NCBI GenBank assembly: GCA_020252645.1
Contig: JADCCN010000002.1
Span: 434,001-498,000 of the forward strand
Source of the DNA: Methylobacterium sp.
Lineage (GTDB): Bacteria > Pseudomonadota > Alphaproteobacteria > Rhizobiales > Beijerinckiaceae
Direction of reading: 5' to 3'
Length of the DNA: 64,000 nt
Position 1 is the first letter of the stretch. Every line of letters starts with the position of its first letter. The position numbers and the translations under genes are program-made. The notes under the pieces were generated by a model. That model ran no database searches. It worked only from the letters and a program-made list of their open reading frames with translations, and was not told the DNA's origin. Shown here in pieces: positions 48,870-57,830 of this stretch.

Positions 48870-50084
48870 ATGTCCGAGCGAATCCTCATTGCAGGCGCAG
48901 GCCCGGCTGGTGCGGCAACGGCGCTGGCGATGTTGCGCGCCGGCCTCCCGGCTTCGGATATCGCTGTCCTTGATGCGATGACCAGCGTGGCAGAGACGAT
49001 TCGCGAGCCGGATTCGCGCATTCTGGCGTTGAATGCCGGCTCCTGCCGCTTTCTGGAATCGCTCGGCGTCTGGCCAGCTCTCGCCGCCGCAGCGCATCCG
49101 ATGCGCTCGATTGCCCTCTCCGATACCGCGCTCGAGGCCGATATCCGGCCCCTCAGCCTCGGTTTTGCGGCGGCGGAAGGCGAGCCGCTCGCGCATCTCG
49201 TGCCGCTCGGGCTTCTGCAGAAGGTTCTGCGCTCGGCTCTGGCCGAGGTCGGCGTGATCCTGCGGCCCGAGATCATCCGCTCCTTCCGCGAGGAGGGCGA
49301 CAAACTGCTCGTCGAGACCAATCGCGGCCGGCAGCCGGTATCGCTGCTGGTTGGCGCGGATGGCGCCCGCTCGGCTGTGCGTCGCATCGCCGGCATTCCT
49401 TTGCATGGCTGGGCCTATGGGCAGGTGGCGCTGACGGGGATTGTCGAGCATTCGGGGCGGCATCACGGCGAGGCGATCCAGCATTTCCTTCCCGGCGGCC
49501 CTTTCGCGCTGCTGCCGCTCGAGGAAGGCCGCTCCTCCATGGTCTGGAGCGAGCGTGCCGAGGTCGCAAAGCGCATGCTCGCCTTGCCGCCGGAAGAGCT
49601 GCGCACACAGATCGATCGGCGCGCGGCGGGCTGGCGCGGCACCATCACCGAGATTGGCCGGATTTCGAGCCACCCGCTCTCGCTGGGTCTCGTGCGGCGA
49701 TTCGTGGGTCCGCGCCTCGCTCTGGTGGCGGATGCGGCGCATGTCGTTCACCCTCTCGCGGGGCAGGGGCTCAATCTCGGTTTCGGGGATGCCGCGACAC
49801 TGGCCGAAATCGTGATCGAGCATCTGCGCGTCGGGCTAGACCCCGGTGATCCGGACTTGCTGGAGCGCTATCAGGCGCGGCGGCGACCCGCTGCTGCGGC
49901 GATGGCCGCTGCGACCGAGGGGCTCAACCGGCTCTTTTCGAACGCCGTTGGCCCCTTGCGCGTGCTGCGCGATGCCGGGCTGAACCTCGTGAACCGCTCG
50001 GATCGGCTGAAGGACATGTTCCGTCAGGCTGCCGCCGGGCGTGGCGCGCATGAGCCGCGGCTCTTCCGCGGCGAGCCGATCTGA
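48870..50084 (+). CDS. UbiH/UbiF/COQ6-family FAD-dependent hydroxylase
   Basis: 404-residue flavoprotein monooxygenase expected to hydroxylate the ubiquinone ring. FAD motifs are ILIAGAGPAGAATALAML at the N-terminus, VGADGARSAVR in the middle and LALVADAAHVVHPLAGQGLNLGFGDA. The ATG at 48870 was chosen because AGGAGG ends seven bases upstream; the ATG at 48864 lies too close to that site. Which ring position it acts on cannot be decided. Confidence 0.9.
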   Translation: MSERILIAGAGPAGAATALAMLRAGLPASDIAVLDAMTSVAETIREPDSRILALNAGSCRFLESLGVWPALAAAAHPMRSIALSDTALEADIRPLSLGFAAAEGEPLAHLVPLGLLQKVLRSALAEVGVILRPEIIRSFREEGDKLLVETNRGRQPVSLLVGADGARSAVRRIAGIPLHGWAYGQVALTGIVEHSGRHHGEAIQHFLPGGPFALLPLEEGRSSMVWSERAEVAKRMLALPPEELRTQIDRRAAGWRGTITEIGRISSHPLSLGLVRRFVGPRLALVADAAHVVHPLAGQGLNLGFGDAATLAEIVIEHLRVGLDPGDPDLLERYQARRRPAAAAMAAATEGLNRLFSNAVGPLRVLRDAGLNLVNRSDRLKDMFRQAAAGRGAHEPRLFRGEPI

Positions 50085-50099
50085 TCTTGTGGCTTGGTC

Positions 50100-50143
50100 G
50101 CGTTTTTCTGACGCGAACCGGCTCCCGCTTCGCGTGAAAACGC
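50100..50143. repeat. 44-bp palindromic intergenic repeat, copy 3
   Basis: GCGTTTTTC...GTGAAAACGC ends, with a centre close to copies 1 and 2 (CGCGAACCGGCTCCCGCTT). It lies directly against the Trm112-family stop codon, between convergent genes, and may double as a terminator. Confidence 0.75.
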
Positions 50144-50144
50144 C

Positions 50145-50354
50145 TCAGTCGAGGCGGCGCGCTTCCTCGGGAAGCATGATGGGGATGCCATCGCGAACGG
50201 GATAGGCGAGCTTCGCGGGTCGGCTCACGAGTTCCTGTCGCACGGCGTCATAATCGAGCGTGGCCTTGGTGACGGGGCAGACCAGCAGTTCCAGCAGCTT
50301 CGGATCAACGCTGCGCTCGGGGCCGGATTGGGTGTCGGTCATCTGGTCGCTCAT
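50145..50354 (-). CDS. Trm112/UPF0434 family protein
   Basis: 69-residue small protein with [21 protein letters not shown] and [19 protein letters not shown], the two conserved blocks of bacterial YcaR/UPF0434. Only one of the zinc cysteines of eukaryotic Trm112 is present. Its role is likely as a methyltransferase partner, but the partner is unknown. Confidence 0.88.
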   Translation of the reverse strand: MSDQMTDTQSGPERSVDPKLLELLVCPVTKATLDYDAVRQELVSRPAKLAYPVRDGIPIMLPEEARRLD

Positions 50355-50380
50355 GGCAAATCCCCTGCTTGCCGCGCTTC

Positions 50381-51049
50381 TTACTGCAGGCGCGGCTCTT
50401 CGTCACCATCCTTGCGGGCAAGATCCATCTCGGTGATGGCGATGAGCATCTCGGCGCGGTCCTTTAGCGTTTCCGCTTCCAGCAGCGCCTGTTTCTCGCG
50501 CACGCCATAGGGCGACATCATGGAAAGGCCGTTGACCAGCGCCTCGTTGCCGGCCTGCTCGATGGAGCCCCAGTCGATCGGCACCTTGTTCGCATCCGAG
50601 AACTTGCGGAGAGCCGCAAGCATGCCCTCGCGATCCACCTCGTTCTCGCCTGCGCCAGGGCTGCGATCCGCCGAATAGGGCGCGAAATCCACCTTTGCCT
50701 GCCGGAACGGCGTGATGACCGACAATTCCTCGACGATCCGGAACCGGCTGATGCCGGTGAGTTGAATAAGGTATCGCCCATCGCCGGTCTCCGCGAATTG
50801 CGTGATTCGCCCGGAGCAGCCCACCCGGTAGATCTGCGGCAGGCCGATGCGATCGGCCATGCCCGGATCGGGCTGGACCATGCCAATGAGGCGGCTGCCG
50901 GCGAGTGCGGAATCGACCATCGCGAGGTATCGCGGCTCGAAGATGTTCAGCGGCATCTGCCCGCGCGGCAGCAGCAGTGCCCCCGGCAGCGGGAAAAGCG
51001 GCAGCGTGTCCGGCAGCATGAGGCCCGAGGGGCTCGACGAACTGGGCAT
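50381..51049 (-). CDS. LON substrate-binding-domain protein
   Basis: 222 residues with only the N-terminal (PUA-like) domain of Lon protease: [34 protein letters not shown] and [12 protein letters not shown]+ and protease domains are absent, as in the stand-alone family. The ATG at 51049-51047 has GGAGGAGG upstream. It follows the thioredoxin gene and is commonly found with it in Rhizobiales. Confidence 0.9.
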   Translation of the reverse strand: MPSSSSPSGLMLPDTLPLFPLPGALLLPRGQMPLNIFEPRYLAMVDSALAGSRLIGMVQPDPGMADRIGLPQIYRVGCSGRITQFAETGDGRYLIQLTGISRFRIVEELSVITPFRQAKVDFAPYSADRSPGAGENEVDREGMLAALRKFSDANKVPIDWGSIEQAGNEALVNGLSMMSPYGVREKQALLEAETLKDRAEMLIAITEMDLARKDGDEEPRLQ

Positions 51050-51071
51050 GCCGAAGCCTCCTCCGGGCAAA

Positions 51072-51950
51072 TCAGGCGAACAGGGTGGCGGAGAGCCGGC
51101 GACGGCCGGCGACGGTCGCATCGTCCTGGTTGCCCCAGGCCTCGAAGAATTGCAGCAATTGCTTCCTTGCGCCGTCATCGTTCCAGGCGCGATCCTTCCT
51201 GATGATCGCGATCAGCGCTTCCACCGCTTCTTCCTTGCGTCCCCGCGCATTGAGCGCGAGCGCCAGATCGAAGCGGGCCTGATGATCCAGCGCATTGGCC
51301 TCGACCTGTTTCTGCAGCGTATGGAGATCGCCAAGGGCCTCCACCTGCTTTGCGAGGTCGAGCGCGGCGCGCGCGCCGGCAATGGCGGGGTGTTCGGCCT
51401 TCTCGGCGGCAACGCGGGCCAGCATCTGCTCGGCCTGCATCAGCGCGCCTCCGAGGATCTGCGCGCGGATCAACCCGCCCAGGGCATCCATGTTCTCGGG
51501 CTCCTCCGCGAGAATGGCTGCGAAGAGTTCCATCGCGCCCGCCGCGTCGCCGCTCTCGAGCAGAGCCTGCGCCTCGGCCAGCACAGCGGCGAGGTCAGGG
51601 CCGGCCGGGCCGACGAGCCGCTCGATGAAGCCCTTGATCTGGCTCTCCGGCAGGGCGCCCATGAAGCCGTCGATCGGCTGGCCGCGCTGGAAGGCGAAGA
51701 CGGCGGGAATCGACTGCACGCCGAGCTGGCCCGCGATCTGCGGATGCTCGTCGATATTCATCTTGACGAGTTTCACCTTGCCCTTGTAGCTCGCCACCAC
51801 TTTCTCGATCACGGGGGTCAGCTGCTTGCAGGGCCCGCACCATGGGGCCCAGAAATCGACCAGCACGGGCTGGTTCATCGATTCCGCCAGCACGTCCTGG
51901 CGGAAATCCTTGGTGGTCGTGTCCTTCACGAGGGCGGTGGCGTCGGTCAT
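51072..51950 (-). CDS. thioredoxin-TPR protein (CnoX/YbbN type)
   Basis: 292 residues: a thioredoxin domain with intact WAPWCGPCKQL active site (about residues 34-44), then a TPR-like helical C-terminal domain (about 120-292). This layout matches YbbN/CnoX, a chaperedoxin that protects proteins from over-oxidation and hands them to GroEL. Unlike E. coli CnoX, the redox motif is a complete CGPC, so disulfide reductase activity is expected. Confidence 0.9.
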   Translation of the reverse strand: MTDATALVKDTTTKDFRQDVLAESMNQPVLVDFWAPWCGPCKQLTPVIEKVVASYKGKVKLVKMNIDEHPQIAGQLGVQSIPAVFAFQRGQPIDGFMGALPESQIKGFIERLVGPAGPDLAAVLAEAQALLESGDAAGAMELFAAILAEEPENMDALGGLIRAQILGGALMQAEQMLARVAAEKAEHPAIAGARAALDLAKQVEALGDLHTLQKQVEANALDHQARFDLALALNARGRKEEAVEALIAIIRKDRAWNDDGARKQLLQFFEAWGNQDDATVAGRRRLSATLFA

Positions 51951-52039
51951 GGCTCGGAACCCTGTTCTTCCGGCCGCAGGCGGCCTTGCTGTGATATGTG
52001 GAATTCAAGCGGGAAGGTTGCAACCCGTCACGGGAGATT

Positions 52040-52567
52040 TCAGCCCCCGGCCTCGGGCTCAAGCACGCGATGGGGAAGCTCCATCGCTTGCACCGCATGG
52101 CCTGTCGCCGCGATATAGGCGAGCAATTCCTCGCGTTTCAGGGCCGTGGTGCGTGAATTGACGAGGGGATGCACATTGATGATCTCGTGCTCGAGAAGGC
52201 GTTTCTCGAGGATGAAGGTGACAAGGCCCGCCTTGTCATTCACAAGCGCAAGCGGCGTCACCGAGCCGGGCTCGACGCCGAGATACGCGCGCAGCAGTTC
52301 CGCGCTCGCAAAGGAGAGCCGCCCCCTGGTGCCCAGGAGCTTGCTTGTCGCGTTGAGGTCGACGGGGCTGTCTTCCTCGGCGGTGATGAGGAAGAGCCGG
52401 TCGGCCTTGTCCTTCGTGAAGAGGTTCTTGGTGTGCCCGCCGGGCAGGGTGCCGCGCAATTCTTGCGATTGAGCCACGGTGAAGACAGGCGGATGTTCCA
52501 CCGTGCGGTGGGCGATGCCCAGCTTGGCGAGCAGGGCGTAGGCGGGGGCGGAAGGGTCGGCGCTCAT
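52040..52567 (-). CDS. prolyl-tRNA editing deacylase (PrdX/YbaK family)
   Basis: 175-residue stand-alone editing domain predicted to remove mischarged alanine from tRNA-Pro. The YbaK-fold blocks are TVEHPPVFTVAQSQEL, GGHTKNLFTKDKADRLFLI with the catalytic lysine, and GVEPGSVTPLALVND. The ATG at 52567 starts the conserved region; the upstream open frame overlaps the tRNA gene and is not coding. Confidence 0.9.
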   Translation of the reverse strand: MSADPSAPAYALLAKLGIAHRTVEHPPVFTVAQSQELRGTLPGGHTKNLFTKDKADRLFLITAEEDSPVDLNATSKLLGTRGRLSFASAELLRAYLGVEPGSVTPLALVNDKAGLVTFILEKRLLEHEIINVHPLVNSRTTALKREELLAYIAATGHAVQAMELPHRVLEPEAGG

Positions 52568-52668
52568 GCGGATCGGTCCGGAAAGGGGAGTTGCGGCACG
52601 TTCTTTGCCCGCTTGGCCGCGGAAAGCCAAGCCCTGCCGGCCTCCCGGCACATGGCCACAAAATGCCT

Positions 52669-52698
52669 CTTGCCTTTTCGACGGCTCTTGTTCTAAAC
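52669..52698 (+). promoter_or_regulatory. candidate promoter of tRNA-Gly
   Basis: CTTGCC followed after 18 bases by CTAAAC, about 30 bases upstream of the tRNA 5' end. It is a plausible sigma-70 pair, judged by eye. Confidence 0.35.
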
Positions 52699-52728
52699 AC
52701 CGGGCATCGGCGGTCACGTCGAATGGAT

Positions 52729-52803
52729 GCGGGTGTAGCTCAGGGGTAGAGCACAACCTTGCCAAGGTTGGGGTCAAGGGTTCGAATCCCTTTACCCGCT
52801 CCA
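52729..52803 (+). tRNA. tRNA-Gly (anticodon GCC)
   Basis: Complete cloverleaf: acceptor arm GCGGGTG/TACCCGC with U73, D arm beginning TAGCTCAGGGGTAGAGCA, anticodon stem CAACC/GGTTG with loop TTGCCAA, T-loop GGTTCGAATCC, and an encoded CCA. The anticodon GCC reads GGC/GGU. It marks the boundary between conserved core genes on its left and the accessory catabolic region on its right. Confidence 0.97.
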
Positions 52804-52836
52804 GTTTTCTCTTGTTTCACGAAAGAGTTGTGAATG

Positions 52837-52849
52837 GCCCCCTCGGGGC
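52837..52849 (+). terminator. weak hairpin downstream of tRNA-Gly
   Basis: GCCCC/GGGGC with a 3-base loop followed by GGCCTTCCCTTTTCCC. A possible terminator for the tRNA transcript. Confidence 0.35.
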
Positions 52850-52998
52850 GGCCTTCCCTTTTCCCTTGCCGTCAGGTTTCCGGAGCCGTCAGGCACCCGC
52901 CAGGCACGGGAGGTTTTTCGTGTGGTTTTGATGCTCGAACGAGCGCCACGATCACCGAGCCGAGCGCCATCCTGCGGTAGCAAGGGCCGGCCCACGCC

Positions 52999-53700
52999 TC
53001 AGAGTGCCTCAAGCACCGGCCTCCAGCCGATATCTTCATGCCGATGCGATTGCGTGTTGAGATAGAAAAACCGCGCCGAGTGATAACCGCGGCAGCACCT
53101 GGCGGTCGCGCGGTGCAGATAGGGTTCCTGTGTCCAGCTCACCGCTCCAAGCCAGTTCCAGATCCGATTATGGGCGGAAGCAAGATCGACATCGGAAAGA
53201 TCCCTTGTCCCATCTCGCGCCTTCGGTGGAGGAAGCCCTTCCACCGGCTCATCGCCGCCAATGAACCGGTCCCATTCATTTCGAGGTGAAGCGCCATCGA
53301 ACCCGTCCTTGCCTGTCCGAAAATCCTGCCCGCCAGTCAGAAGCCGGCAGCGAAAGGCCTTGCCATCGATCGAGATCCTGCGGCCGGCCACATAGCCCGC
53401 CGCATCGAGATCATCCCAACTCACGCGCGCGAGAATCACCCGGTCGCTGATGAGAAGCCGACGCCCGTCATCGTCGATCTCATTCCAGAGAAGCTGATGG
53501 GCTGGCGAAGCCGGCGTATCGCCCAGCTGCCAGCGGGCGAAATCAGGCGCGGTTTCAAAATCAGCGATATCCCCCGGAACCACCGGGAATGGCGGCTTGA
53601 GGAGCGACAGATCAATCAGCCAAGGCCTTGAGGGGCGTGGAGATGCAAGATCGTCCTTGATGAGGCATCCAAGGGCGACCTGCCCGAGATAGCGAGCCAT
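52999..53700 (-). CDS. uncharacterised protein with GWRPVLE C-terminus
   Basis: 233 residues, no signal peptide or membrane helix. Two blocks stand out: LWNEIDDDGRRLLISDRVIL plus VSWDDLDAAGYVAGRRISIDGKAFRCRLLTGG in the middle, and a cysteine/arginine/aromatic-rich C-terminus ending CCRGYHSARFFYLNTQ...GWRPVLEAL. From memory this layout resembles hypothetical proteins seen mainly in Firmicutes and their phages, and the RG-S-AR...GWRP ending recalls C-type-lectin or formylglycine-enzyme-like folds. No function can be assigned. It stands alone between the tRNA and the catabolic operon, on the opposite strand, which suggests acquisition. Confidence 0.75.
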   Translation of the reverse strand: MARYLGQVALGCLIKDDLASPRPSRPWLIDLSLLKPPFPVVPGDIADFETAPDFARWQLGDTPASPAHQLLWNEIDDDGRRLLISDRVILARVSWDDLDAAGYVAGRRISIDGKAFRCRLLTGGQDFRTGKDGFDGASPRNEWDRFIGGDEPVEGLPPPKARDGTRDLSDVDLASAHNRIWNWLGAVSWTQEPYLHRATARCCRGYHSARFFYLNTQSHRHEDIGWRPVLEAL

Positions 53701-53838
53701 AATCTCTCCTGATCAAAACGAGGTTCCATTCTTATGGTGGCGGATCGTTGGCCTGGCTGCAAGGAGCTTGTAAAAATGGAAAAATCTATTTCTTTGGACG
53801 TCGACGTCATTGACATCTCCATGCAGGTCGATTCAATA

Positions 53839-53855
53839 ATGAAACGCAATTTCAT
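53839..53855 (+). promoter_or_regulatory. putative operator of the catabolic operon
   Basis: Perfect inverted repeat ATGAAA-N5-TTTCAT, 37 bases before the binding-protein start codon. A weaker GAAA-N6-TTTC motif lies about 60 bases upstream. An IclR-type regulator encoded in the operon is the obvious candidate ligand. Confidence 0.45.
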
Positions 53856-53892
53856 TTTGATGAAGTTCTGAATGCGCTCCAGGGAGACGAAC

Positions 53893-54969
53893 ATGGTCAA
53901 GCAGACTGAAATCAATCGGCGCGGCTTCCTCGCAGGCGCCTCTGCGGTGAGCGCATCGGTGATCGCCGGCCCGGCCTTTGCGCAGCAGGGCACAGTGACC
54001 TTCACCTCCTGGGGCGGCGCCTTCCAGGATGCGCTGCGCAGCTCAATGCTGACGCCGGCCGGGCAGGCGCTCGGCATGACCATCCGGGAAGATACAACCA
54101 ACGGCATTCAGGATGTCCGCGCCCAGATCACGGCCCGGCGCGTCGTTTGGGATGTGACCGAGCAGGAACTTCCGACCGCGGAGACGCTGAAGCGCGAGAA
54201 TGCGCTCGAGCCGCTCGACTACAGCGTCATCAACACGGATGGCATCCCCAAGGAGCTGGTGAACTCGCACTATGTCGGCTTCATCAACTTCACCAAGGTG
54301 ATCGCATGGCAGGCATCGACCTACGGCGAGAACGGCCCGACGACATGGGCCGATTTCTGGGACGTGAAGAAGTTTCCCGGCAAGCGCTCGTTGCAGCAGC
54401 AGGTGAACTACGCCCTTGAAGCCGCGACCATGGCGCAAGGTGTCGCCTTTCCCGATGTCTACAAGGTGCTGGCCACCAAGGAGGGCATGGACAAGGCCTG
54501 GGCCAAGCTTGAGGAGATCGCTCCGCACATCACGGTCTGGTATCGGGGTGGTTCGCAATCGGCCCAATTGTTGCGCGACGGCGAGGTCGACATCATTCAC
54601 ATGGGCCATAACCGCGTCGAGAGCGTCATCGGCTCGGGCAAGAAGGTCAACTACAAGTTCGATGGCGGCACGATGGATATCGATGCGCTGATGGTGCCGC
54701 GCGGCGCGCCCAACAAGGCGAATGCCATGCGGTTGATCAACGAACTGCTGAAGCCCGAGCCGCAAGCGCGTCTGGCCAAGGCGATGCCGCTCGGGCCGGT
54801 GAACACGAATGCCTTCAAGACCGGCATCCTGACCGAGGCCGAGATGCTCAAGGTCAACACGCATCCCAGCAATATCGGCAAGCAGCTTCTGATCGATCCG
54901 AACTTCTATATCGGCCGCCTCGATGTCCTGACCGAGCGCTTCGAGCGCATCAAGCAGCGGCGCGGCTGA
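53893..54969 (+). CDS. ABC transporter substrate-binding protein (PotD/opine family, Tat-exported)
   Basis: 358-residue periplasmic binding protein. The N-terminus NRRGFLAGASAVSASVIAGPAFA is a twin-arginine signal. The mature part begins VTFTSWGGAFQDALRSSML, typical of family-1 extracellular proteins for spermidine/putrescine, opines or related cations; TTWADFWDVKKFPGKR and a C-terminal PNFYIGRLDVLTERFERIK are also typical. The ATG at 53893 follows AGGGAGA. First gene of the catabolic operon; ligand unknown, but the downstream ureohydrolases suggest a guanidino or amidino compound. Confidence 0.92.
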   Translation: MVKQTEINRRGFLAGASAVSASVIAGPAFAQQGTVTFTSWGGAFQDALRSSMLTPAGQALGMTIREDTTNGIQDVRAQITARRVVWDVTEQELPTAETLKRENALEPLDYSVINTDGIPKELVNSHYVGFINFTKVIAWQASTYGENGPTTWADFWDVKKFPGKRSLQQQVNYALEAATMAQGVAFPDVYKVLATKEGMDKAWAKLEEIAPHITVWYRGGSQSAQLLRDGEVDIIHMGHNRVESVIGSGKKVNYKFDGGTMDIDALMVPRGAPNKANAMRLINELLKPEPQARLAKAMPLGPVNTNAFKTGILTEAEMLKVNTHPSNIGKQLLIDPNFYIGRLDVLTERFERIKQRRG

Positions 54970-55041
54970 TCCTGGTCATTGCTCCGGCTGTGTTTCTTGA
55001 TCGCCACGTCCTTCGGCGTGCCTCCGGAAAGGGCGCATCTC

Positions 55042-56136
55042 ATGGCTGTTGCTGCCACCTCGTCCCAGTCCTTGCCGATCACGGTCAGCAACCTCGTCAA
55101 GTCCTATGGCGATCTGCGCGTCCTCGACGATGTTTCGATCGCCATCCGCCCTGGCGAATTCATGACATTGCTGGGTCCATCCGGTTCGGGAAAGACGACA
55201 CTGCTGATGGCGCTTGCCGGCTTCGTCAGCCCCGAAAGCGGTTCGATCCGCTTCGGTGAGCAGGAAATGATCACCACCTCGCCGCATAAGCGCGGGGTGG
55301 GCTTGGTGTTCCAGAGCTATGCGCTGTTTCCGTTCATGAGCGTGGCCGAGAACGTTGCCTATCCGCTGAAGATCAGGGGTATATCACCGGCCGATCAGAA
55401 GCGTCGCGCCGAAGCCGCGCTCGAGATGGTCAAGCTCGGCGGCTATGGTGGGAGGCGGATCAACCAGCTCTCTGGCGGGCAGAAACAGCGCGTGGCTCTC
55501 GCCCGCGCCATGGTGTTCGAGCCGCGCATCATCCTGATGGATGAGCCCTTGTCGGCGCTCGACAAGAAACTGCGCGAGCATATGCAGATCGAGCTGAAGC
55601 AGCTTCATCAGAAACTCGATGCCACGATCGTCTATGTCACGCATGACCAGCGCGAGGCGCTGACGATGTCGGATCGCATCGCGGTAATCAACAAGGGCCG
55701 TATCGCCCAGCTCGACGACCCCAAGGCGCTCTATCGCCGCCCGAACTCGCTGTTTGTTGCGGATTTCATCGGCGAAACGGTGCTTTTGCCCGTCCAGCGG
55801 GATGGGGATGGCGTCAGCCTGCAGGGCCGCAGGCTGAAGCTCGCCACGCCAACTCCAACAGGGTCTGGGCCGCTGCAACTGGTCATCCGGCCGGAACTGC
55901 TCCAGCTCGACGGCGGCGACGACGACCAGACAAACACGATCGCAGGCGTGGTCCGGCAGACAATCTACCAGGGAGACTCGGTCTTGCTGATCATCGATGC
56001 CGGCGAGGGTCGCGAGGTCTCTGTGCGCATTGCCACAAACCGCGCCGGGCAGGCCAGCCTCCCGGACAGCGGCAGCCAGATTGCCCTCGGGCTGCACCGC
56101 GATGACACCGTCGTGCTGGCGGAGCAGTCGTCATGA
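55042..56136 (+). CDS. ABC transporter ATP-binding protein (PotA-like)
   Basis: 364-residue ATPase with Walker A GPSGSGKT (45-52), signature [14 protein letters not shown], Walker [12 protein letters not shown] and H-loop VTHD. A C-terminal TOBE domain (about 280-364) is as in spermidine/putrescine importers. The ATG at 55042 was chosen; the frame is open 21 codons further upstream. It overlaps the first permease by ATGA. Confidence 0.93.
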   Translation: MAVAATSSQSLPITVSNLVKSYGDLRVLDDVSIAIRPGEFMTLLGPSGSGKTTLLMALAGFVSPESGSIRFGEQEMITTSPHKRGVGLVFQSYALFPFMSVAENVAYPLKIRGISPADQKRRAEAALEMVKLGGYGGRRINQLSGGQKQRVALARAMVFEPRIILMDEPLSALDKKLREHMQIELKQLHQKLDATIVYVTHDQREALTMSDRIAVINKGRIAQLDDPKALYRRPNSLFVADFIGETVLLPVQRDGDGVSLQGRRLKLATPTPTGSGPLQLVIRPELLQLDGGDDDQTNTIAGVVRQTIYQGDSVLLIIDAGEGREVSVRIATNRAGQASLPDSGSQIALGLHRDDTVVLAEQSS

Positions 56137-57011
56137 GTGCTGCTAGCTTAATGAATGCCGACGATCTGGCAGGCGGGCAACGGCGCGAGCGGGCGCAGTT
56201 CATCGGGCTCAGCCTGCCCGCGACCCTGCTCATCCTGATCATCGTGTTCCTGCCGCTGTTCTGGCTCGGCTCGCTGTCCTTCCTCGACCGCGGCGGCGCG
56301 GTTTCGCTGGAGAACTACCAGCGACTGACCGGAGATCTCTACATCGACGCGTTCATCGTGACGTTCCAGATCAGCGCTGCGGTCACGATCCTCTGCGTGC
56401 TGCTCGGTTATCCTCTGGCTTATTGGTTAAGCCGGAAACCCCAGTGGACAGCCAATCTGCTGCTGATCTGCGTGCTGCTGCCGTTCTGGACCGCGGTGCT
56501 CGTGCGCACCTATGCCTGGCTGGTGCTGCTTCAGCGCAATGGCCTGATCAACAACACGCTTTTGTCGATCGGGCTGATCGACACTCCCCTCCAGCTCGCC
56601 CATAATCTGACGGCCAGCATCATCGGCATGGTGCATATCATGCTGCCCTTCCTCGTCCTGCCCCTCTATGCATCGATGAAATCAATCGATGGCGATCTGG
56701 TGCGCGCGGCGGTCGGGCTTGGTTCGAGCCCGACGGAAGCCTTCTGGCGCATCTTCGTGCCGATGTCTCTGCCGGGCCTTTTTGCTGGCGTGGTGCTGGT
56801 CTTCATCCTGTCGCTCGGCTTCTACGTGACACCGGCGCTGCTGGGCGGCGGGCGGGTGCAGATGCTCGCGCAGCGGATCGAATCCACCATCACCATCTTC
56901 TCGAACTGGGGGGCAGCCAGCGCGCTGGGCGTCGTGCTTCTGCTTATGGCGCTCGCGCTGGTGGCGATCCTCCACCGGGTCTTCGGGCTCGACAAGCTGT
57001 TTGTGAGGTAA
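56133..57011 (+). CDS. ABC transporter permease (PotB-like)
   Basis: 292-residue inner-membrane permease with six predicted helices. The cytoplasmic EAA loop is DLVRAAVGLGSSPTEAFWRIFVPMSLPGLFAG. The first helix (ATLLILIIVFLPLFWLGSLSFLDRGG) is preceded by about 28 cytoplasmic residues. Starts in the ATGA overlap with the ATPase gene; the second permease follows five bases after its stop. Confidence 0.92.
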   Translation: MSAASLMNADDLAGGQRRERAQFIGLSLPATLLILIIVFLPLFWLGSLSFLDRGGAVSLENYQRLTGDLYIDAFIVTFQISAAVTILCVLLGYPLAYWLSRKPQWTANLLLICVLLPFWTAVLVRTYAWLVLLQRNGLINNTLLSIGLIDTPLQLAHNLTASIIGMVHIMLPFLVLPLYASMKSIDGDLVRAAVGLGSSPTEAFWRIFVPMSLPGLFAGVVLVFILSLGFYVTPALLGGGRVQMLAQRIESTITIFSNWGAASALGVVLLLMALALVAILHRVFGLDKLFVR

Positions 57012-57016
57012 GCGCC

Positions 57017-57829
57017 ATGGCGGCTCAAGACATGCCCGGTGCCTCACCCTGGACGCAGCGCTTGCTCGCCATCTACGGCGCGCTGGTCCTGTTCTTTCTG
57101 ATGCTGCCGACCGTCATCGTGATCCCGATGTCGTTCTCGGATTCGCAGTATCTGGAGTTTCCCCCGACAAGCTGGTCCTTGCGCTGGTACCGCGAGTATT
57201 TCGGCTCATCGGCCTGGATGAGCGCCACCTGGACGTCGCTTCTGGTCGCAGTCCTGACGACCGTGCTGGCCGCGCCGCTAGGCACGTTGGCCGCCTATGG
57301 CATGCATTGCACCTCTGATAAGGTCCGGAACGCCCTGCAGTTGCTCGTTCTGATGCCGGTGGTCGTGCCGTCGATCCTGATCGCCGTCGGCGTGTTTCAT
57401 CTCTATGCGATGGTCGACCTGAACTACTCGATCACGGGCCTCGTTCTCGCCCATACCGCGCTTGCCGTGCCCTTCGTGATCATCACGGTACTGTCGAGCC
57501 TCAACAACTACGACATGACGCAGGAGATGGCCGCGCGGAGCATGGGCTCATCGCGGCCGCGCGCCTTCCTCGATATCACGCTGCCGCAGATCAAGTTCTC
57601 GGTCCTCACCGGGGCTTTCCTCGCTTTCATCACCTCGCTCGATGAGGTGGTGGTGGCCAAGTTCATCTCGGGCGGGGAGAATGCGACGATCACGCGGCGC
57701 ATGTTCAACGCCTTGCGGGACCAGATCGACCCGACGATTGCGGCCATCTCCACCTGCCTGATCGTCATTTCGGTGCTGGCACTGGCCGCGGTGCAGATCT
57801 TTGGCACCCGCGGCAAGGGGAGCGCCTGA
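57017..57829 (+). CDS. ABC transporter permease (PotC-like)
   Basis: 270-residue permease with six helices and EAA loop EMAARSMGSSRPRAFLDITLPQIKFSVLTGAFLAFITSLDEVVVAKFISG, typical of PotC. Together with the preceding three genes it completes a polyamine/opine-type importer. The first ureohydrolase-like gene starts two bases after its stop. Confidence 0.93.
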   Translation: MAAQDMPGASPWTQRLLAIYGALVLFFLMLPTVIVIPMSFSDSQYLEFPPTSWSLRWYREYFGSSAWMSATWTSLLVAVLTTVLAAPLGTLAAYGMHCTSDKVRNALQLLVLMPVVVPSILIAVGVFHLYAMVDLNYSITGLVLAHTALAVPFVIITVLSSLNNYDMTQEMAARSMGSSRPRAFLDITLPQIKFSVLTGAFLAFITSLDEVVVAKFISGGENATITRRMFNALRDQIDPTIAAISTCLIVISVLALAAVQIFGTRGKGSA

Positions 57830-57830
57830 C

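Noticed and set aside
52811-52826. Possible third parS (TGTTTCAC half) downstream of tRNA-Gly
   Set aside because: Only the left half matches; the right half reads GAAAGAGT, not GTGAAACA.
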